A program made the translations under genes and the position numbers. From contig CBDDBH010000005.1 in the NCBI GenBank assembly GCA_965225625.1, positions 1 through 64,000 on the forward strand: a stretch of DNA of 64,000 nucleotides, given 5' to 3'. The notes below the pieces were generated by a model that did no database searches, had not been told where the DNA came from, and saw only the letters and a list, made by a program, of their open reading frames with translations. The stretch comes from CBDDBH01 sp965225625. GTDB taxonomy: Bacteria; Pseudomonadota; Gammaproteobacteria; JADZEE01. This document shows, piece after piece, positions 35,710 through 45,432 of this stretch. Within the stretch, counting starts at the first letter, position 1, and the number at the start of each line of letters is the position of its first letter.

Positions 35710-36495
35710 TTACAGGGCACAATCGTTCCGGGTGCTGGGCTCGGCCATACCGGCAGCGATCATACTTCTTCGAGCACGCCATTGCGTTTTCACGGGCGTG
35801 AGCGTCAGCAGACGTTTCTTACCGACTAGGATATACGCGCCTCCAAGGTAGCGCCAACAGTACGCACCCAGTTTCTCCAGAAAGGCTAATCGTGTAAGTA
35901 GGCCAGCGTGTCGGAAGGGCGGGCGGTAAAACACAAAAAATGTCGAAACGATGTCGAATCCCAGTAACTTCAACCAATCCTTCAGGCGCGTAGCAGATAG
36001 AAATTTGCCGCACCACGGAGGTTCACTCTTCCAGGCGAGCAGTAAACGCCACAACCCCCAGAGACTCCACGGATTCATCGCCATGATCACCACGTGGCCC
36101 TCACCGATCAGCACACGTTCCACCTCACGCAAGATCTGGTGCGGATCCGAATCGAACTCGAGCGTATGCGGCAAAACTACGACGTCAATACTGTCGGCAG
36201 CTATCGGCAACGCGCCAGGCTCGCACTGCAAGGCTGGGCCCCTATTCGCGTCGCCGCTAGCGGGGTCACTGCTGGTCACGATTCGATGGGCTATACGTGA
36301 AGAGCTCAGCAAATCCGTGGAAATCGGCTCGCCTAACTGAAGAATGTGGTACCCAAACAAATTCGGCAGCGCTTTTTTCAGCACTACCCGTTCGGCCTCG
36401 CCCAACAAAGTACCTGGCGGCTGCAGAAACCAACGCTGCAATGCCTGGCTTAGTGCTTTGGCGTCATCAATTTGCGCGGTTTCCGAACTCAGCAT
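35710..36495 (-). CDS. Class I SAM-dependent methyltransferase (YafS-like)
   Basis: A 261-residue protein with a methyltransferase type 11 core; the SAM-binding N-part is diverged (NLFGYHILQLGEP), while DVVVLPHTLEFDSDPHQILR and EVERVLIGEGHVVIMAMNPW are typical. The substrate is unknown. In E. coli the yafS gene lies beside rnhA-dnaQ, which matches this position. It is divergent from mltD with 121 bp between. Confidence 0.82.
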   Translation of the reverse strand: MLSSETAQIDDAKALSQALQRWFLQPPGTLLGEAERVVLKKALPNLFGYHILQLGEPISTDLLSSSRIAHRIVTSSDPASGDANRGPALQCEPGALPIAADSIDVVVLPHTLEFDSDPHQILREVERVLIGEGHVVIMAMNPWSLWGLWRLLLAWKSEPPWCGKFLSATRLKDWLKLLGFDIVSTFFVFYRPPFRHAGLLTRLAFLEKLGAYCWRYLGGAYILVGKKRLLTLTPVKTQWRARRSMIAAGMAEPSTRNDCAL

Positions 36496-36616
36496 TTTGC
36501 AGACCCGGTGCTCTTCACATCCAACTTTATAGAGGCGCTCATGCTTTGACCAGTAATGCTAACCCGTGCATAAAAGGTCATTGACATAGTCGCCTGAAAA
36601 TCCCTAGCATGACCAC

Positions 36617-38173
36617 ATGCTCAGGGGGAGGATTGGCGTTGCAGCGCTCAGTACTGCCGCGTGTACAGTGATGCTGAGCGCCTGCACGCTGCCGTCAACG
36701 CGCAGCGCGCAACACGCTCAGACCAGCCCAATTCCACAACCCGCGCCACGCTATGAAAAGAACATCTCCCCGCCCGTGGCTGAGCGCGACGAAAACCAAC
36801 CAGTAATCGTCGCCAACGAGCTGTGGACACTTATCCGCCAAGACTTGAAGTTGTCACGCCCAAACCGAATCGAAATTGATGATCAGCTAGCTTGGTTCAA
36901 ACGCAATCCGGAGTACATGGAGCGCGTGACAGCACGCGCGACGCCCTATCTACACTTAATCGTCGAGGATATACAACGTAGAGGCTTACCCGTTGATCTT
37001 GCACTGCTGCCAGTCATTGAAAGTGCATTTCAGACCAACGCTTACTCGCGCGGACGTGCTTCCGGGTTGTGGCAGTTCGTAGCCGCCACCGCAAAGCGCT
37101 TCGGTCTGCGTCAGAATTGGTGGTACGACGAACGTCGAGACGTCGTTGCCGCAACGGCAGCCGCTTTGGAATACCTGAGTACCCTTCACAAGCAATTCGA
37201 CGGAGATTGGCTGCTTGCACTGGCAGCTTACAACTGCGGTGAAAATAAAGTCGCTAGGGCGATCAAACAAAACCTGCGTAATGGTAAACCCGGCGACTTC
37301 TGGTCGCTGAAGCTGCCGAAGGAAACGAGATCCTATGTACCAAGGTTATTGGCAGTTGCAGCTGTAGTTGCCGACCCCGGCGCATATGGCGTTACCCTGA
37401 CACCAATCCCGAACCGGCGTTATTTGGCTGTTGTCGATCTGGGCGCGCAGACAGATCTGGCGGAAGTGGCCCGTCTTGCCGGCATGAACGACGCAGAATT
37501 TGGAGCGCTCAATGCCGCGTTTCGGCGCGGTGTCACTCCGCCGGAGGGGCCTCATAGCGTTGTAGTGCCCGTTGCCAAGGTTGCACAACTGAATGCTGGA
37601 ATCGCGTCACTTACGCCGGAGCAACGCTTGCCCTGGCCGTTACACCGAGTGCGTCCCGGCGACACCTTGGGCGCAATTGCACTCAAATACGGGTCTAGCG
37701 TGGGAGCGCTACAGCGTGTCAATAAAATCCGAGGCACGCTGATCCGGGCAAGCCAGACCTTGATCGTGCCACGCGGGATTAATACTCGCGAGCCCGTCGT
37801 GGCATCCAGGCGCGCCGCTCATGGAGCTACATACACCGTCCGCTCCGGCGATACCTTATGGGATATCGCGCGCCACCACGGTATCAGGCTCGCGGATATT
37901 CTGTCCTGGAACGGGCTCGATCGGCACGCGGTGCTGAGACCGGGGAAGAAACTAGCGGTAAAGGCGCTGGTGACCACAAACAAACAAAACGCGGGACCCG
38001 CAACAGTACAACACTACCGCGTCCGACGAGGTGATTCTCTGTGGCGGATCGCCCGCCGATTCAACGTTTCGGTAGAGGATTTGCAGAACTGGAATCAGTT
38101 GCCCGACAATGCACTATTGCAACCCGGGCAACGGATCCAACTACAACCGCAAGAATCCTCCTCGAGCATCTGA
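36617..38173 (+). CDS. mltD: Membrane-bound lytic murein transglycosylase D
   Basis: Outer-membrane lipoprotein cutting glycan strands to 1,6-anhydro ends. It has 518 residues with a signal and lipobox (CTVMLSACTLPS), an SLT domain with catalytic Glu in LLPVIESAFQTNAYSRGRAS and GLWQFVAATAKRFGLR, and three LysM repeats (RPGDTLGAIALKYGSS; RSGDTLWDIARHHGI; RRGDSLWRIARRFNVS). Length and order are usual for MltD. Confidence 0.95.
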   Translation: MLRGRIGVAALSTAACTVMLSACTLPSTRSAQHAQTSPIPQPAPRYEKNISPPVAERDENQPVIVANELWTLIRQDLKLSRPNRIEIDDQLAWFKRNPEYMERVTARATPYLHLIVEDIQRRGLPVDLALLPVIESAFQTNAYSRGRASGLWQFVAATAKRFGLRQNWWYDERRDVVAATAAALEYLSTLHKQFDGDWLLALAAYNCGENKVARAIKQNLRNGKPGDFWSLKLPKETRSYVPRLLAVAAVVADPGAYGVTLTPIPNRRYLAVVDLGAQTDLAEVARLAGMNDAEFGALNAAFRRGVTPPEGPHSVVVPVAKVAQLNAGIASLTPEQRLPWPLHRVRPGDTLGAIALKYGSSVGALQRVNKIRGTLIRASQTLIVPRGINTREPVVASRRAAHGATYTVRSGDTLWDIARHHGIRLADILSWNGLDRHAVLRPGKKLAVKALVTTNKQNAGPATVQHYRVRRGDSLWRIARRFNVSVEDLQNWNQLPDNALLQPGQRIQLQPQESSSSI

Positions 38174-38229
38174 CGGCGGGCCAGCGCCGACACCTGGCAC
38201 CGCCCTTTGGCAGCGATGGGCAGCGCACC

Positions 38230-40401
38230 ATGCTGGTAGACATACTGAAAACACCGGTCCGTTGGGCCCTTAAATTTCTCTATCGCGTGGAAGTGATCGG
38301 CGTTGAAAACTATCATGCCGCCGGCAATCGTGTGCTGATCGTTGCTAACCACGTTTCGCTACTGGACGGGCTGTTGTTCTATCTGTTTTTCCCGGAACGC
38401 CCGACCTTCGCAATAAATTCGGAGATGGCGAAAAAGTGGTACTTCCAACCGTTTCTCTGGTTCGTCGATCTGTTTCTTCTCGACCCGACCAATCCCATCT
38501 CAATGAAGTCCCTGATCAGGTACCTGCGAGAGGACCGCAAGGCGGTTATCTTTCCTGAAGGCAGAATTACCATCACAGGCTCGTTGATGAAGATCTACGA
38601 CGGTCCGGGGATGGTTGCAGATAAGGCGCAAGCGACGATCCTGCCTGTTGGGATTGAGGGGGCGCAGTACACACCATTTTCCTACTTACGCGGGGCAGTG
38701 CGTATCCGCTGGTTGCCGAAAATCACGATAAGGTTTCTCACCCCGGAAAAGCTCGAGATTGCCGAGGAACTGCAAGGCAGTGATCGGCGCAAAGCGGCCG
38801 CGGAGGCGTTAACGCGAATTATGCGACGCATTGCCTACCAGAACTGCAATACACGCACGACGGTATTCGAAGCGCTACTCGACGCCATGCAACGTCACGG
38901 CGCCTCCCTTCCGATAATCGAAGATATTCAGCGCAAGCCGCTAAGCTATCGGCGTCTCGTCACCGGCGTGTTCGTGCTCGGCGACGCCATCGCCCGGGCT
39001 ACTCGCAGAGGTGATCATGTGGGTTTGTTGTTGCCCAATGTAAACGCTGCGGTCGTAGCCCTGCTCGGTTGCCAGGTGCGCGGCCGCGTACCGGCAATGC
39101 TCAACTTCACGGCCGGCCCACAGGGTCTGGTCACCGCCTGCGAAACCGCGCAGATAAGACAGGTGTACACCTCGCGCGCCTTCATCGAGAACGCAGATTT
39201 GGGAGCCAGCGCTGAGGCCCTTGGCGAACGGGTAACGCTTACTTACCTGGAAGATCTGCGCACCGAAATCTCGTTATTGATGAAAGTGAAAGGCCTCATC
39301 GCCGCTCGCTGTGCGCGCTGGGCATTTAATCGCTGGGCAGGATCTCGGGATCCCGATTCGGCGGCTGTGATCTTGTTTACCTCGGGCTCGGAAGGCATTC
39401 CCAAAGGCGTAGTGCTGTCGCATGCCAATTTGCTGGCTAATCGTGCCCAAGTCCAGACCTTAATAGACTTGACCCACAATGACGTCATCTTCAATGCGAT
39501 GCCGGTGTTTCACGCGTTTGGGCTATTGGGGGGCGTGATCCTGCCGTTACTGGATGGTGCAAAAATATTTTTGTATCCATCGCCACTACATTATCGTCTG
39601 ATACCCGAGCTTTGTTATGAGCTACACGCAACCGTGCTGTTTGGCACCAATACGTTTCTGGCCGGTTATGCGCGCAACTCTCATCCGTATGACTTCAACA
39701 CCATTCGCTATGTGATTGCCGGCGCCGAAAAGGTGCACGAAGATACGCGGCGCATTTGGGCGGACAAACTCGGCAAGCGCGTTCTCGAAGGCTATGGTGC
39801 AACGGAAGCAAGTCCGGTTATTGCCGTCAATACGCCGATGGAGAATCAGGCTGGCTCGGCCGGTCAGCTGTTAACGGCTGTCGAGCATTATCTGGAGCCG
39901 GTAGAGGGGATCGAAGAGGGCGGACGACTGGTCGTAAGCGGCCCAAATGTCATGCGCGGTTACTTATTCCACGGCAGCGATGGAGTGCTGGTGGCTCCGT
40001 GGACGGAGCGGCGCGGTTCGGGGTGGTATGACACTGGAGACATAGTCACCATAAACTCAAACAGGTGCGTCACAATCATTGGCCGCGCCAAGCGATTCGC
40101 CAAGATAGCCGGGGAGATGGTTTCGCTCACTCGCGTCGAAGAATTGGCCACTCTCACCTGGCCGGACAGCCTACACGCGGCCACGACCATTGCTGACCCC
40201 CGCAAAGGAGAGCAAATAGTGCTACTCACGACTCAGAACGACGCCCAGCGAAAAGTCATACTCGCCATGGCCCGCACTAGCGGCGTTGCTGAAATCGCGA
40301 TACCACGTCACATCTTATGCGTGGATGAGGTACCGGTGCTCGGCACCGGCAAATTCGACTATCGGGCCATCAACGCGCTGGTTCAGCAGCAGTTGAGGTA
40401 G
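38230..40401 (+). CDS. aas: Acyltransferase/acyl-ACP synthetase fusion (Aas-like)
   Basis: Two-domain enzyme that reacylates lysophosphatidylethanolamine using an acyl-ACP made by its own synthetase. Start ATG 38230 (MLVDILKTPVRWALKFLYRV) gives 723 residues; the open frame before it overlaps mltD and is not homologous. The PlsC domain has NHVSLLDGLLFYLF (HX4D) and FPEGRITITGSLMKIYDG. The AMP-binding domain has ILFTSGSEGIPKGVVLSH, GYGATEASPVIAVN and GWYDTGDIV. The E. coli enzyme is 719 residues. Unlike many Aas it has no MFS transporter fused. Confidence 0.92.
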   Translation: MLVDILKTPVRWALKFLYRVEVIGVENYHAAGNRVLIVANHVSLLDGLLFYLFFPERPTFAINSEMAKKWYFQPFLWFVDLFLLDPTNPISMKSLIRYLREDRKAVIFPEGRITITGSLMKIYDGPGMVADKAQATILPVGIEGAQYTPFSYLRGAVRIRWLPKITIRFLTPEKLEIAEELQGSDRRKAAAEALTRIMRRIAYQNCNTRTTVFEALLDAMQRHGASLPIIEDIQRKPLSYRRLVTGVFVLGDAIARATRRGDHVGLLLPNVNAAVVALLGCQVRGRVPAMLNFTAGPQGLVTACETAQIRQVYTSRAFIENADLGASAEALGERVTLTYLEDLRTEISLLMKVKGLIAARCARWAFNRWAGSRDPDSAAVILFTSGSEGIPKGVVLSHANLLANRAQVQTLIDLTHNDVIFNAMPVFHAFGLLGGVILPLLDGAKIFLYPSPLHYRLIPELCYELHATVLFGTNTFLAGYARNSHPYDFNTIRYVIAGAEKVHEDTRRIWADKLGKRVLEGYGATEASPVIAVNTPMENQAGSAGQLLTAVEHYLEPVEGIEEGGRLVVSGPNVMRGYLFHGSDGVLVAPWTERRGSGWYDTGDIVTINSNRCVTIIGRAKRFAKIAGEMVSLTRVEELATLTWPDSLHAATTIADPRKGEQIVLLTTQNDAQRKVILAMARTSGVAEIAIPRHILCVDEVPVLGTGKFDYRAINALVQQQLR

Positions 40402-40798
40402 CCTCGGTCACGCGCGCCGGACTGTCCCAGCGCAGCACCGATTGTTGCTGGAATTGTCGTTTGTACTCATCTGCTACTTGCGCAATGTTTCGTTCATCGT
40501 TATCGCTACCCCGGTGCAACACGAGCAACATGCGTCCTGGTTCGCGAACACTCAATCCAGCATCCTCGTCATACCATTGACCCGTCGTCTCAATCACGGT
40601 GAAGCCACTGCGCATTCGCGGACTTACCTGCTCATCGACGAAGCGTTGCCATTGAGCGTGGGTGACGAGGGTCGCATCGGGTTTACTGAATCCGAACAAT
40701 AAGTGCGTAGCGATCCATGTCGTGTCCGGGCCACGCACAGGCGCACAGCCGAGCACAAGCGCTAGCCCACCTATTGCACAAAGGTGCCGGGCAATCAT
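40370..40798 (-). CDS. DUF3574-like secreted protein
   Basis: A 142-residue protein from ATG 40798 with a hydrophobic signal and a Cys at a lipobox-like site (LALVLGCAPVRG). The body reads TTWIATHLLFGFSKPDATLV, then WQRFVDEQVSPRMRSGFTVI, DAGLSVREPGRMLLVLHRGS, and KRQFQQQSVLRWD, which fits the DUF3574 family of unknown function. Its start overlaps the stop of the upstream membrane protein gene (ATGA), placing it last in a four-gene operon. The 3' end overlaps the Aas-like gene end by about 30 bp, convergent. Confidence 0.75.
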   Translation of the reverse strand: MIARHLCAIGGLALVLGCAPVRGPDTTWIATHLLFGFSKPDATLVTHAQWQRFVDEQVSPRMRSGFTVIETTGQWYDEDAGLSVREPGRMLLVLHRGSDNDERNIAQVADEYKRQFQQQSVLRWDSPARVTEATSTAAEPAR

Positions 40799-43233
40799 GG
40801 TGATGACAGACGATGGTTCGAGGCTGCCGCAGGAAACGACCACGCGGCAATCAAGTAACAGGCAATCGCCAAAATCAAAAGCAGCGTAGCGCCGAAGTGA
40901 ATTGCGAGCAAAGTCGCGAGTACCGCGCCGACGACCGAAGCACAACCGTTTACACCCCAGGCCCAGGCGAGCAATCCGCGATCGCTGAGCTGGCCGAGCG
41001 CCGCGGGTAACGGAATACCCATCGCAAAGGCCAGCGGCGCAAGGACCAGCAGCGACACACCCATACGCACAGGGACGGTGGCCGCCTGGCTAAGCTCGCG
41101 CGCCAGCGGTCCAATCAACAAGCTGATGATGCCGAGCACGACAATCGCCGCAAACACCACGTGCGGGCTAGGACTACGCGTTCGCTCCTGACGTCGCTGC
41201 AACCACGCGGCACCCGCGCCCGCAAACATCAAGAATCCGCCTAGCACCGCCGCTGCCGCGTAAGTGGGGTGCCCCAGATAGAGTATGTGCTGCTGAATAA
41301 ACGCAATCTCGATACCGATAAATCCAAGACCGATGCTGACAAAGTACAGCGCCAAAGGCCACAGGGATCCAGCGCCGATATTTCGCGTTCGCAGCGTATT
41401 GCGTGAAAGCCATAACGGCAGTAACAACAAGACGCTGCTGGCGATCATCGCCTGCATCAAGGTCGCCACGATCAATGGATAACCGAGATCGATGAGTTGC
41501 AAACTGCCATGGCGAAGGTCTCCCAGCAACAACGGCAACAATGACCATTTGAAAAACCGAAAGAAGAATGGCCGGTCGTCGGTGGCGGGCTCAACGTAAA
41601 ACGGATAATTCTGGATGAATTCCGAGGTCCGCGACCCTAGCAACGCGCGCGCCGCTCGAAAGTAATAAGGCTTAGGCAAAATATGGTGCCGATTGGTCTC
41701 GCCCGCCTGCGCGCCCGGCACATAATTGATATCGAAGCCCTGTCGCTGTGCAAACGCGCGAACCTCGCCAATTTGTACGGCCGTGAAAGGCTGGTTCTTG
41801 ACCAGCAGCGTGGCTACGTTCCAGCCGCGGATCCATACCAGGTGTGTAGCGGGATCCCGTACACCCTCGTCACCCAAAGCCGCGACAGCCGTGGCGAACA
41901 ATTTGATGCCGTCGCGTGGCGGATTCCGCGTCCAACGAGTGATTGCTACTACACCACCGGGGGCGAGGTTACCCAGATAGTCGCCGAACGCTTCGCGCGT
42001 ATACGCGTATTGTTCGCCCAATGCCTGCAAGCCGGCCGACGCCGTAGCGAAGGCATCCATCGCGGCGACGACGACAATGTCATATACAGGGTTTCGCGGT
42101 AACACAAACCGCCGCGCTTCGTGCTGATACACGTGCACGCGTGGGTGGCTATAAAGATCACCGGCGAACTCGGCAAAGGTATCGGCTACCAGCGAGGTGA
42201 TTTGCGGATTAAGTTCAACCGCGTCGATTCGACGTGCGCCCAGGTGCAGGGCTTGCAGCACGTCCATGCCGCCACCGGCACCGAGCACCAACACACGCGG
42301 GTCCCGGGCAACCACGTACGGCAGCGTACTCGGCATGTCTTCTAGGAAACCGAGCGTGTCCGCGCCTGGGAAATAGCGGCTTATCGGGGTCAGTGCGTCG
42401 CCATCGATAAAAAGCCCAAGTTGTTCGGGTGGCTCCGCGCTGCTGTGCAGACTCAAGCCCGGTGCATGACGAAAAGGGATCTGCGGACTCGCGACCACCG
42501 CGAGATGCGCCAACGCACTCGTGCGTTGCAGCTGCAAGCGAGCACCCGCAACCTGCATGGCCTGCGACAATCCCTTGTATGGATTGATCCGCAGCTGTAT
42601 AAGCTCGCTTGGCACCAGCAGGGCGGCGATTGCCGCGCCGCACAGCAGCGTCACCAGCGCCGCACACCAACGCCTGTCTCCGGCACGCACCAATGCTGCG
42701 GCTACGATGCCCAGCGCACCGATGCAAACCAAGGTAGTAAGCGGTTGCATCACCCACAGGGCCGCTACTACAGCAAAACCGCCCAGGCCAGCGCCAACGA
42801 GATCTGCAGCATAAAATTGCGCGCGCGCCTGCGGGTGTTCCATAAGCACTCCACAAATACAGTTGGAAGCAAAAAAAAATGGAATACCCAGCAACAGATA
42901 AGCCGCCGACAGCCACAGCAATTGGCGCGCATCCCAAATCACTTCCTGCGGATTAAACGGTAGTGATTGCACGAGCAGGTACGCACCGATGGACGTTACC
43001 GCAAACAGCAAAGCATGCTTAAAGAAAAAGCTGCCGACCGCCAAACGGCGGTGTACGGCGCGTATTGCCAGCCAGCTCCCGCTGGCACCGAAACCAAGCA
43101 GCGCGACACTGATCAGCATATACGCGAAGTGGTGCCATTGAATAATGGAGAACAAGCGCATGAGCAGGATTTCATAAGCGAGCGCTGCTGCCGAGATAAG
43201 CGCTACCGCCGCGGCGAGCAGATAGCGGTTCAC
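40795..43233 (-). CDS. Membrane spermidine-synthase-like protein
   Basis: An 812-residue protein with an N-terminal membrane block (ISAAALAYEILLMRLFSIIQ, LISVALLGFGASGSWLAIRA and four or so more helices to about 210). A cytoplasmic class I methyltransferase/spermidine synthase fold follows (VLVLGAGGGMDVLQALHLGA then RRIDAVELNPQITSLV; YDIVVVAAMDAFA), and then a second membrane block of about seven helices. Such fusions are annotated as spermidine synthase-like, but the polyamine-site residues are not clear and the substrate is unknown. It is co-translated with its neighbours: 4 bp after the secreted PIMT gene and overlapping DUF3574. Confidence 0.85.
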   Translation of the reverse strand: MNRYLLAAAVALISAAALAYEILLMRLFSIIQWHHFAYMLISVALLGFGASGSWLAIRAVHRRLAVGSFFFKHALLFAVTSIGAYLLVQSLPFNPQEVIWDARQLLWLSAAYLLLGIPFFFASNCICGVLMEHPQARAQFYAADLVGAGLGGFAVVAALWVMQPLTTLVCIGALGIVAAALVRAGDRRWCAALVTLLCGAAIAALLVPSELIQLRINPYKGLSQAMQVAGARLQLQRTSALAHLAVVASPQIPFRHAPGLSLHSSAEPPEQLGLFIDGDALTPISRYFPGADTLGFLEDMPSTLPYVVARDPRVLVLGAGGGMDVLQALHLGARRIDAVELNPQITSLVADTFAEFAGDLYSHPRVHVYQHEARRFVLPRNPVYDIVVVAAMDAFATASAGLQALGEQYAYTREAFGDYLGNLAPGGVVAITRWTRNPPRDGIKLFATAVAALGDEGVRDPATHLVWIRGWNVATLLVKNQPFTAVQIGEVRAFAQRQGFDINYVPGAQAGETNRHHILPKPYYFRAARALLGSRTSEFIQNYPFYVEPATDDRPFFFRFFKWSLLPLLLGDLRHGSLQLIDLGYPLIVATLMQAMIASSVLLLLPLWLSRNTLRTRNIGAGSLWPLALYFVSIGLGFIGIEIAFIQQHILYLGHPTYAAAAVLGGFLMFAGAGAAWLQRRQERTRSPSPHVVFAAIVVLGIISLLIGPLARELSQAATVPVRMGVSLLVLAPLAFAMGIPLPAALGQLSDRGLLAWAWGVNGCASVVGAVLATLLAIHFGATLLLILAIACYLIAAWSFPAAASNHRLSSP

Positions 43234-43237
43234 CGGC

Positions 43238-43966
43238 TTAGCGTGATCCGGTCAGGGGTACGAAGCGAACGGATAAGAGTTCACGAGTAGTGACTGCTCC
43301 ATCCATGGATTTCTCCACCAAGACCAGGGATTGCGTGGCAAACCGGCCACCTACCGGTATCACCAATCGTCCACCGGGCTTCAGTTGCGCAATCAGCGGC
43401 GGCGGAATGTGGCTCGCGGCCGCGGTAACCATGATTGCATCGAACGGTTGCGCCTCCCGCCAACCATGATAACCGTCGCCTACCCGCGTTTTTACGTTGT
43501 CATAACCCAACGCGGTCAAGCGACGCCTGGCTTGCTCGCCAAGTTGCGGAATGATCTCTATGGTGTACACCTCGCTGGCGATTTCCGCCAGAATCGCCGC
43601 CTGGTAGGCTGAGCCAGTACCAATTTCCAGCACCTTCGCATCGGCGTCGAGGTCCAGCAGGGCCGTCATCAAGGCAACGATATATGGTTGGGATATCGTC
43701 TGCCCATACCCAATTGACAGCGGCCGGTTCTGATAGGCCTGGCTTCGCCGTTCGGCGGGAACGAATTCATGCCGGGGCACTTGCAATAGCGCTTGTGCGA
43801 CCGCGTCCGGTAACGACGCGATGCCGGTCTGCTCGGCGGTCCAGCGCACATGCTCGTGCAGTTCGATCAATAACGCGGCACGCTCTGCTTCATAGTCGGC
43901 CGCTCTGCCCGTCGTCGCGACAAACAACGCCGCACCCAGCATCAAAAGCAGCATATAGCGGCTCAC
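43238..43966 (-). CDS. Secreted protein-L-isoaspartate O-methyltransferase homologue
   Basis: A 242-residue PIMT-family protein with an N-terminal signal peptide (MLLLMLGAALFVATTGRAAD). The enzyme core is intact: PLSIGYGQTISQPYIVALMT, VLEIGTGSAYQAAILAEI, RVGDGYHGWREAQPFDAIMV and GGRLVIPVGG. It starts at GTG 43966, overlapping the cyclotransferase stop (GTGA); ATG 43954 is an alternative. The cytoplasmic Pcm of this genome is at 29318. Export raises the question of how SAM reaches it; the operon also contains a membrane protein with a SAM-type fold. Confidence 0.88.
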   Translation of the reverse strand: MSRYMLLLMLGAALFVATTGRAADYEAERAALLIELHEHVRWTAEQTGIASLPDAVAQALLQVPRHEFVPAERRSQAYQNRPLSIGYGQTISQPYIVALMTALLDLDADAKVLEIGTGSAYQAAILAEIASEVYTIEIIPQLGEQARRRLTALGYDNVKTRVGDGYHGWREAQPFDAIMVTAAASHIPPPLIAQLKPGGRLVIPVGGRFATQSLVLVEKSMDGAVTTRELLSVRFVPLTGSR

Positions 43967-44475
43967 AGGTCGTCACCTGCATTAAGTAGCGAATGGTTCA
44001 ATTGGCTGCGCGCTGCATCCGGATCTGGCACCGCCGTGACGATCTCCAGGCCCGCTATGTATTCAAGCGGGAGGTTGTGCAGTTGCGCACCACGAACGAC
44101 GAAATTCTTGTACCAATCGTATGGCGCCAGATCGGCTTGCATGGCGTGCGCCGGTGCAATGTAGGCAAACGCCTGGAGTCCGCCCTGCGCTGTGTCTAGG
44201 TCGAGTTCGACGATCCGATAAAGTGGACCTTCGATGCGATCGAGTTCGGGTTTTTCTGTTACCGACATTTCATAGTAAACACCGTAGATCCGATCCGTGT
44301 GTCGTCCGGTGTGGAGCAAATTGCATTTACCGGAGCCGTCGCCACCACGCTTGTGAAACGCCAGCGTGTAGCCATGCACCTGTGCCATTCCGCACGAGCG
44401 GGACGAGCGCACCCGTTGACGCAATCGTTCAGGATGCATGTTGGAGCCGTAAGCGAAATAGTAAATCGTATCCAT
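43963..44475 (-). CDS. Gamma-glutamylcyclotransferase family protein
   Basis: Predicted to release 5-oxoproline from gamma-glutamyl compounds. It has 170 residues from ATG 44475, starting MDTIYYFAYGSNMHPERL, the YGSNM family motif. The catalytic Glu is probably in LDRIEGPLYRIVELDL; HKRGGDGSGKCNL matches the next conserved loop. The open frame upstream of 44475 is not conserved. It is the first gene of the overlapped operon. Confidence 0.88.
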   Translation of the reverse strand: MDTIYYFAYGSNMHPERLRQRVRSSRSCGMAQVHGYTLAFHKRGGDGSGKCNLLHTGRHTDRIYGVYYEMSVTEKPELDRIEGPLYRIVELDLDTAQGGLQAFAYIAPAHAMQADLAPYDWYKNFVVRGAQLHNLPLEYIAGLEIVTAVPDPDAARSQLNHSLLNAGDDL

Positions 44476-44596
44476 CAGTCGCCCTGTGCAACGCGCTGAC
44501 GACACGCGACGCTCGGGTTGATCCAACGCGAGCTTAGGTCTCTACAATGGTTAAGGCCACTCACGAACGCGCGCTCAACAAGTCTATACATTTCGT

Positions 44597-45334
44597 TCAG
44601 TTCTCGGAAATGACTTCACAAACATCATCCAGCATGGCCTTTAGCAAACGCGCGCCTTTGTCGCGCGAGGCCAAACTTGGATCGCCGTTGACGCCGGTCG
44701 GGGAATAATTGGGCGCCGAGGGATTGTTGCGATTGAAGCGCCCGGATTGAATCGATTGCAAGCCCGGTTGCGCGCGCTGCATTTGCACCCGCTCTGGCGC
44801 CAGCGCCAGCATAAGGGAGGTTTCAATTTCGTCCGCGTGGCTGCCCCACGGCTGCTCCTGCACATCGGCGACGGCTGCCGTGAAACGCCGGCCGGCATAG
44901 ACATTAATCAACGTTACCGGGTGCGCAGCCGAGGCGATCGCTGCCTGCAACGGGACTATGGTACTGATCCCGGTATTAAGCACGGCAATCCGTGTAACTC
45001 CGGTTGTCGCGATCCCCGCGAGAATTTCAGCAACGCAAAGCTTGAACGTCTGTTCGGACAGACTCACGCTGCCCGGATAGTCGACAAACGCAGGATAATA
45101 ACCGTAGCTCAGGGTTGGCCATACAACGACGTTAAATCGCTGAGCGATCATTATGCTTAGCCATTCCGCTTGCAATAGATCGGTATTCATCGGTAAGTGC
45201 TCGCCGTGCTCTTTGCACGCGGCGCCAACGGGAAGGATAGCGGTTGCCCCCGATGCAACGTGACTTTCGACCTCTCGCCAGGTGGCTTGCGAGACGTGTA
45301 CTCCGTTGGCTGCTCCATCTTCGTAGTTACTCAT
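44597..45334 (-). CDS. Creatininase family amidohydrolase
   Basis: Metal-dependent hydrolase of the creatininase/ArfB/MftE superfamily. From ATG 45334 (MSNYEDGAANGVHVSQATWR) it has 245 residues. Metal-binding signs are ILPVGAACKEHGEHLPMNTD, then GSHADEIETSLMLAL, both typical of the family. The usual VNGHGGN motif is replaced by VLNTGISTIVPL, so activity may differ. It lies 121 bp upstream of the cyclotransferase in the same direction and is divergent from apt. Confidence 0.82.
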   Translation of the reverse strand: MSNYEDGAANGVHVSQATWREVESHVASGATAILPVGAACKEHGEHLPMNTDLLQAEWLSIMIAQRFNVVVWPTLSYGYYPAFVDYPGSVSLSEQTFKLCVAEILAGIATTGVTRIAVLNTGISTIVPLQAAIASAAHPVTLINVYAGRRFTAAVADVQEQPWGSHADEIETSLMLALAPERVQMQRAQPGLQSIQSGRFNRNNPSAPNYSPTGVNGDPSLASRDKGARLLKAMLDDVCEVISEN

Positions 45335-45364
45335 TACTACGATCTCACCAGCTTCGTAAGCGTT

Positions 45365-45398
45365 AATGCAAGTCCCACGCGCTGCGCGCAGTGTATAA
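45365..45398 (+). promoter_or_regulatory. Putative promoter of apt
   Basis: A perfect TATAAT at 45393-45398 within TGTATAAT lies 35 bp before the chosen apt start. The -35 region is weak (ATGCAA near 45366-45371). The perfect -10 is why I do not accept the GTG at 45391 as the apt start. Confidence 0.5.
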
Positions 45399-45432
45399 TC
45401 GCGCCGGCACCCCCCAGCCAGGACGTCCGCCA

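Noticed and set aside
45391..45432. Upstream start for apt at 45391
   Set aside because: The GTG overlaps a perfect TATAAT promoter box, and conserved protein sequence begins only at 45433.
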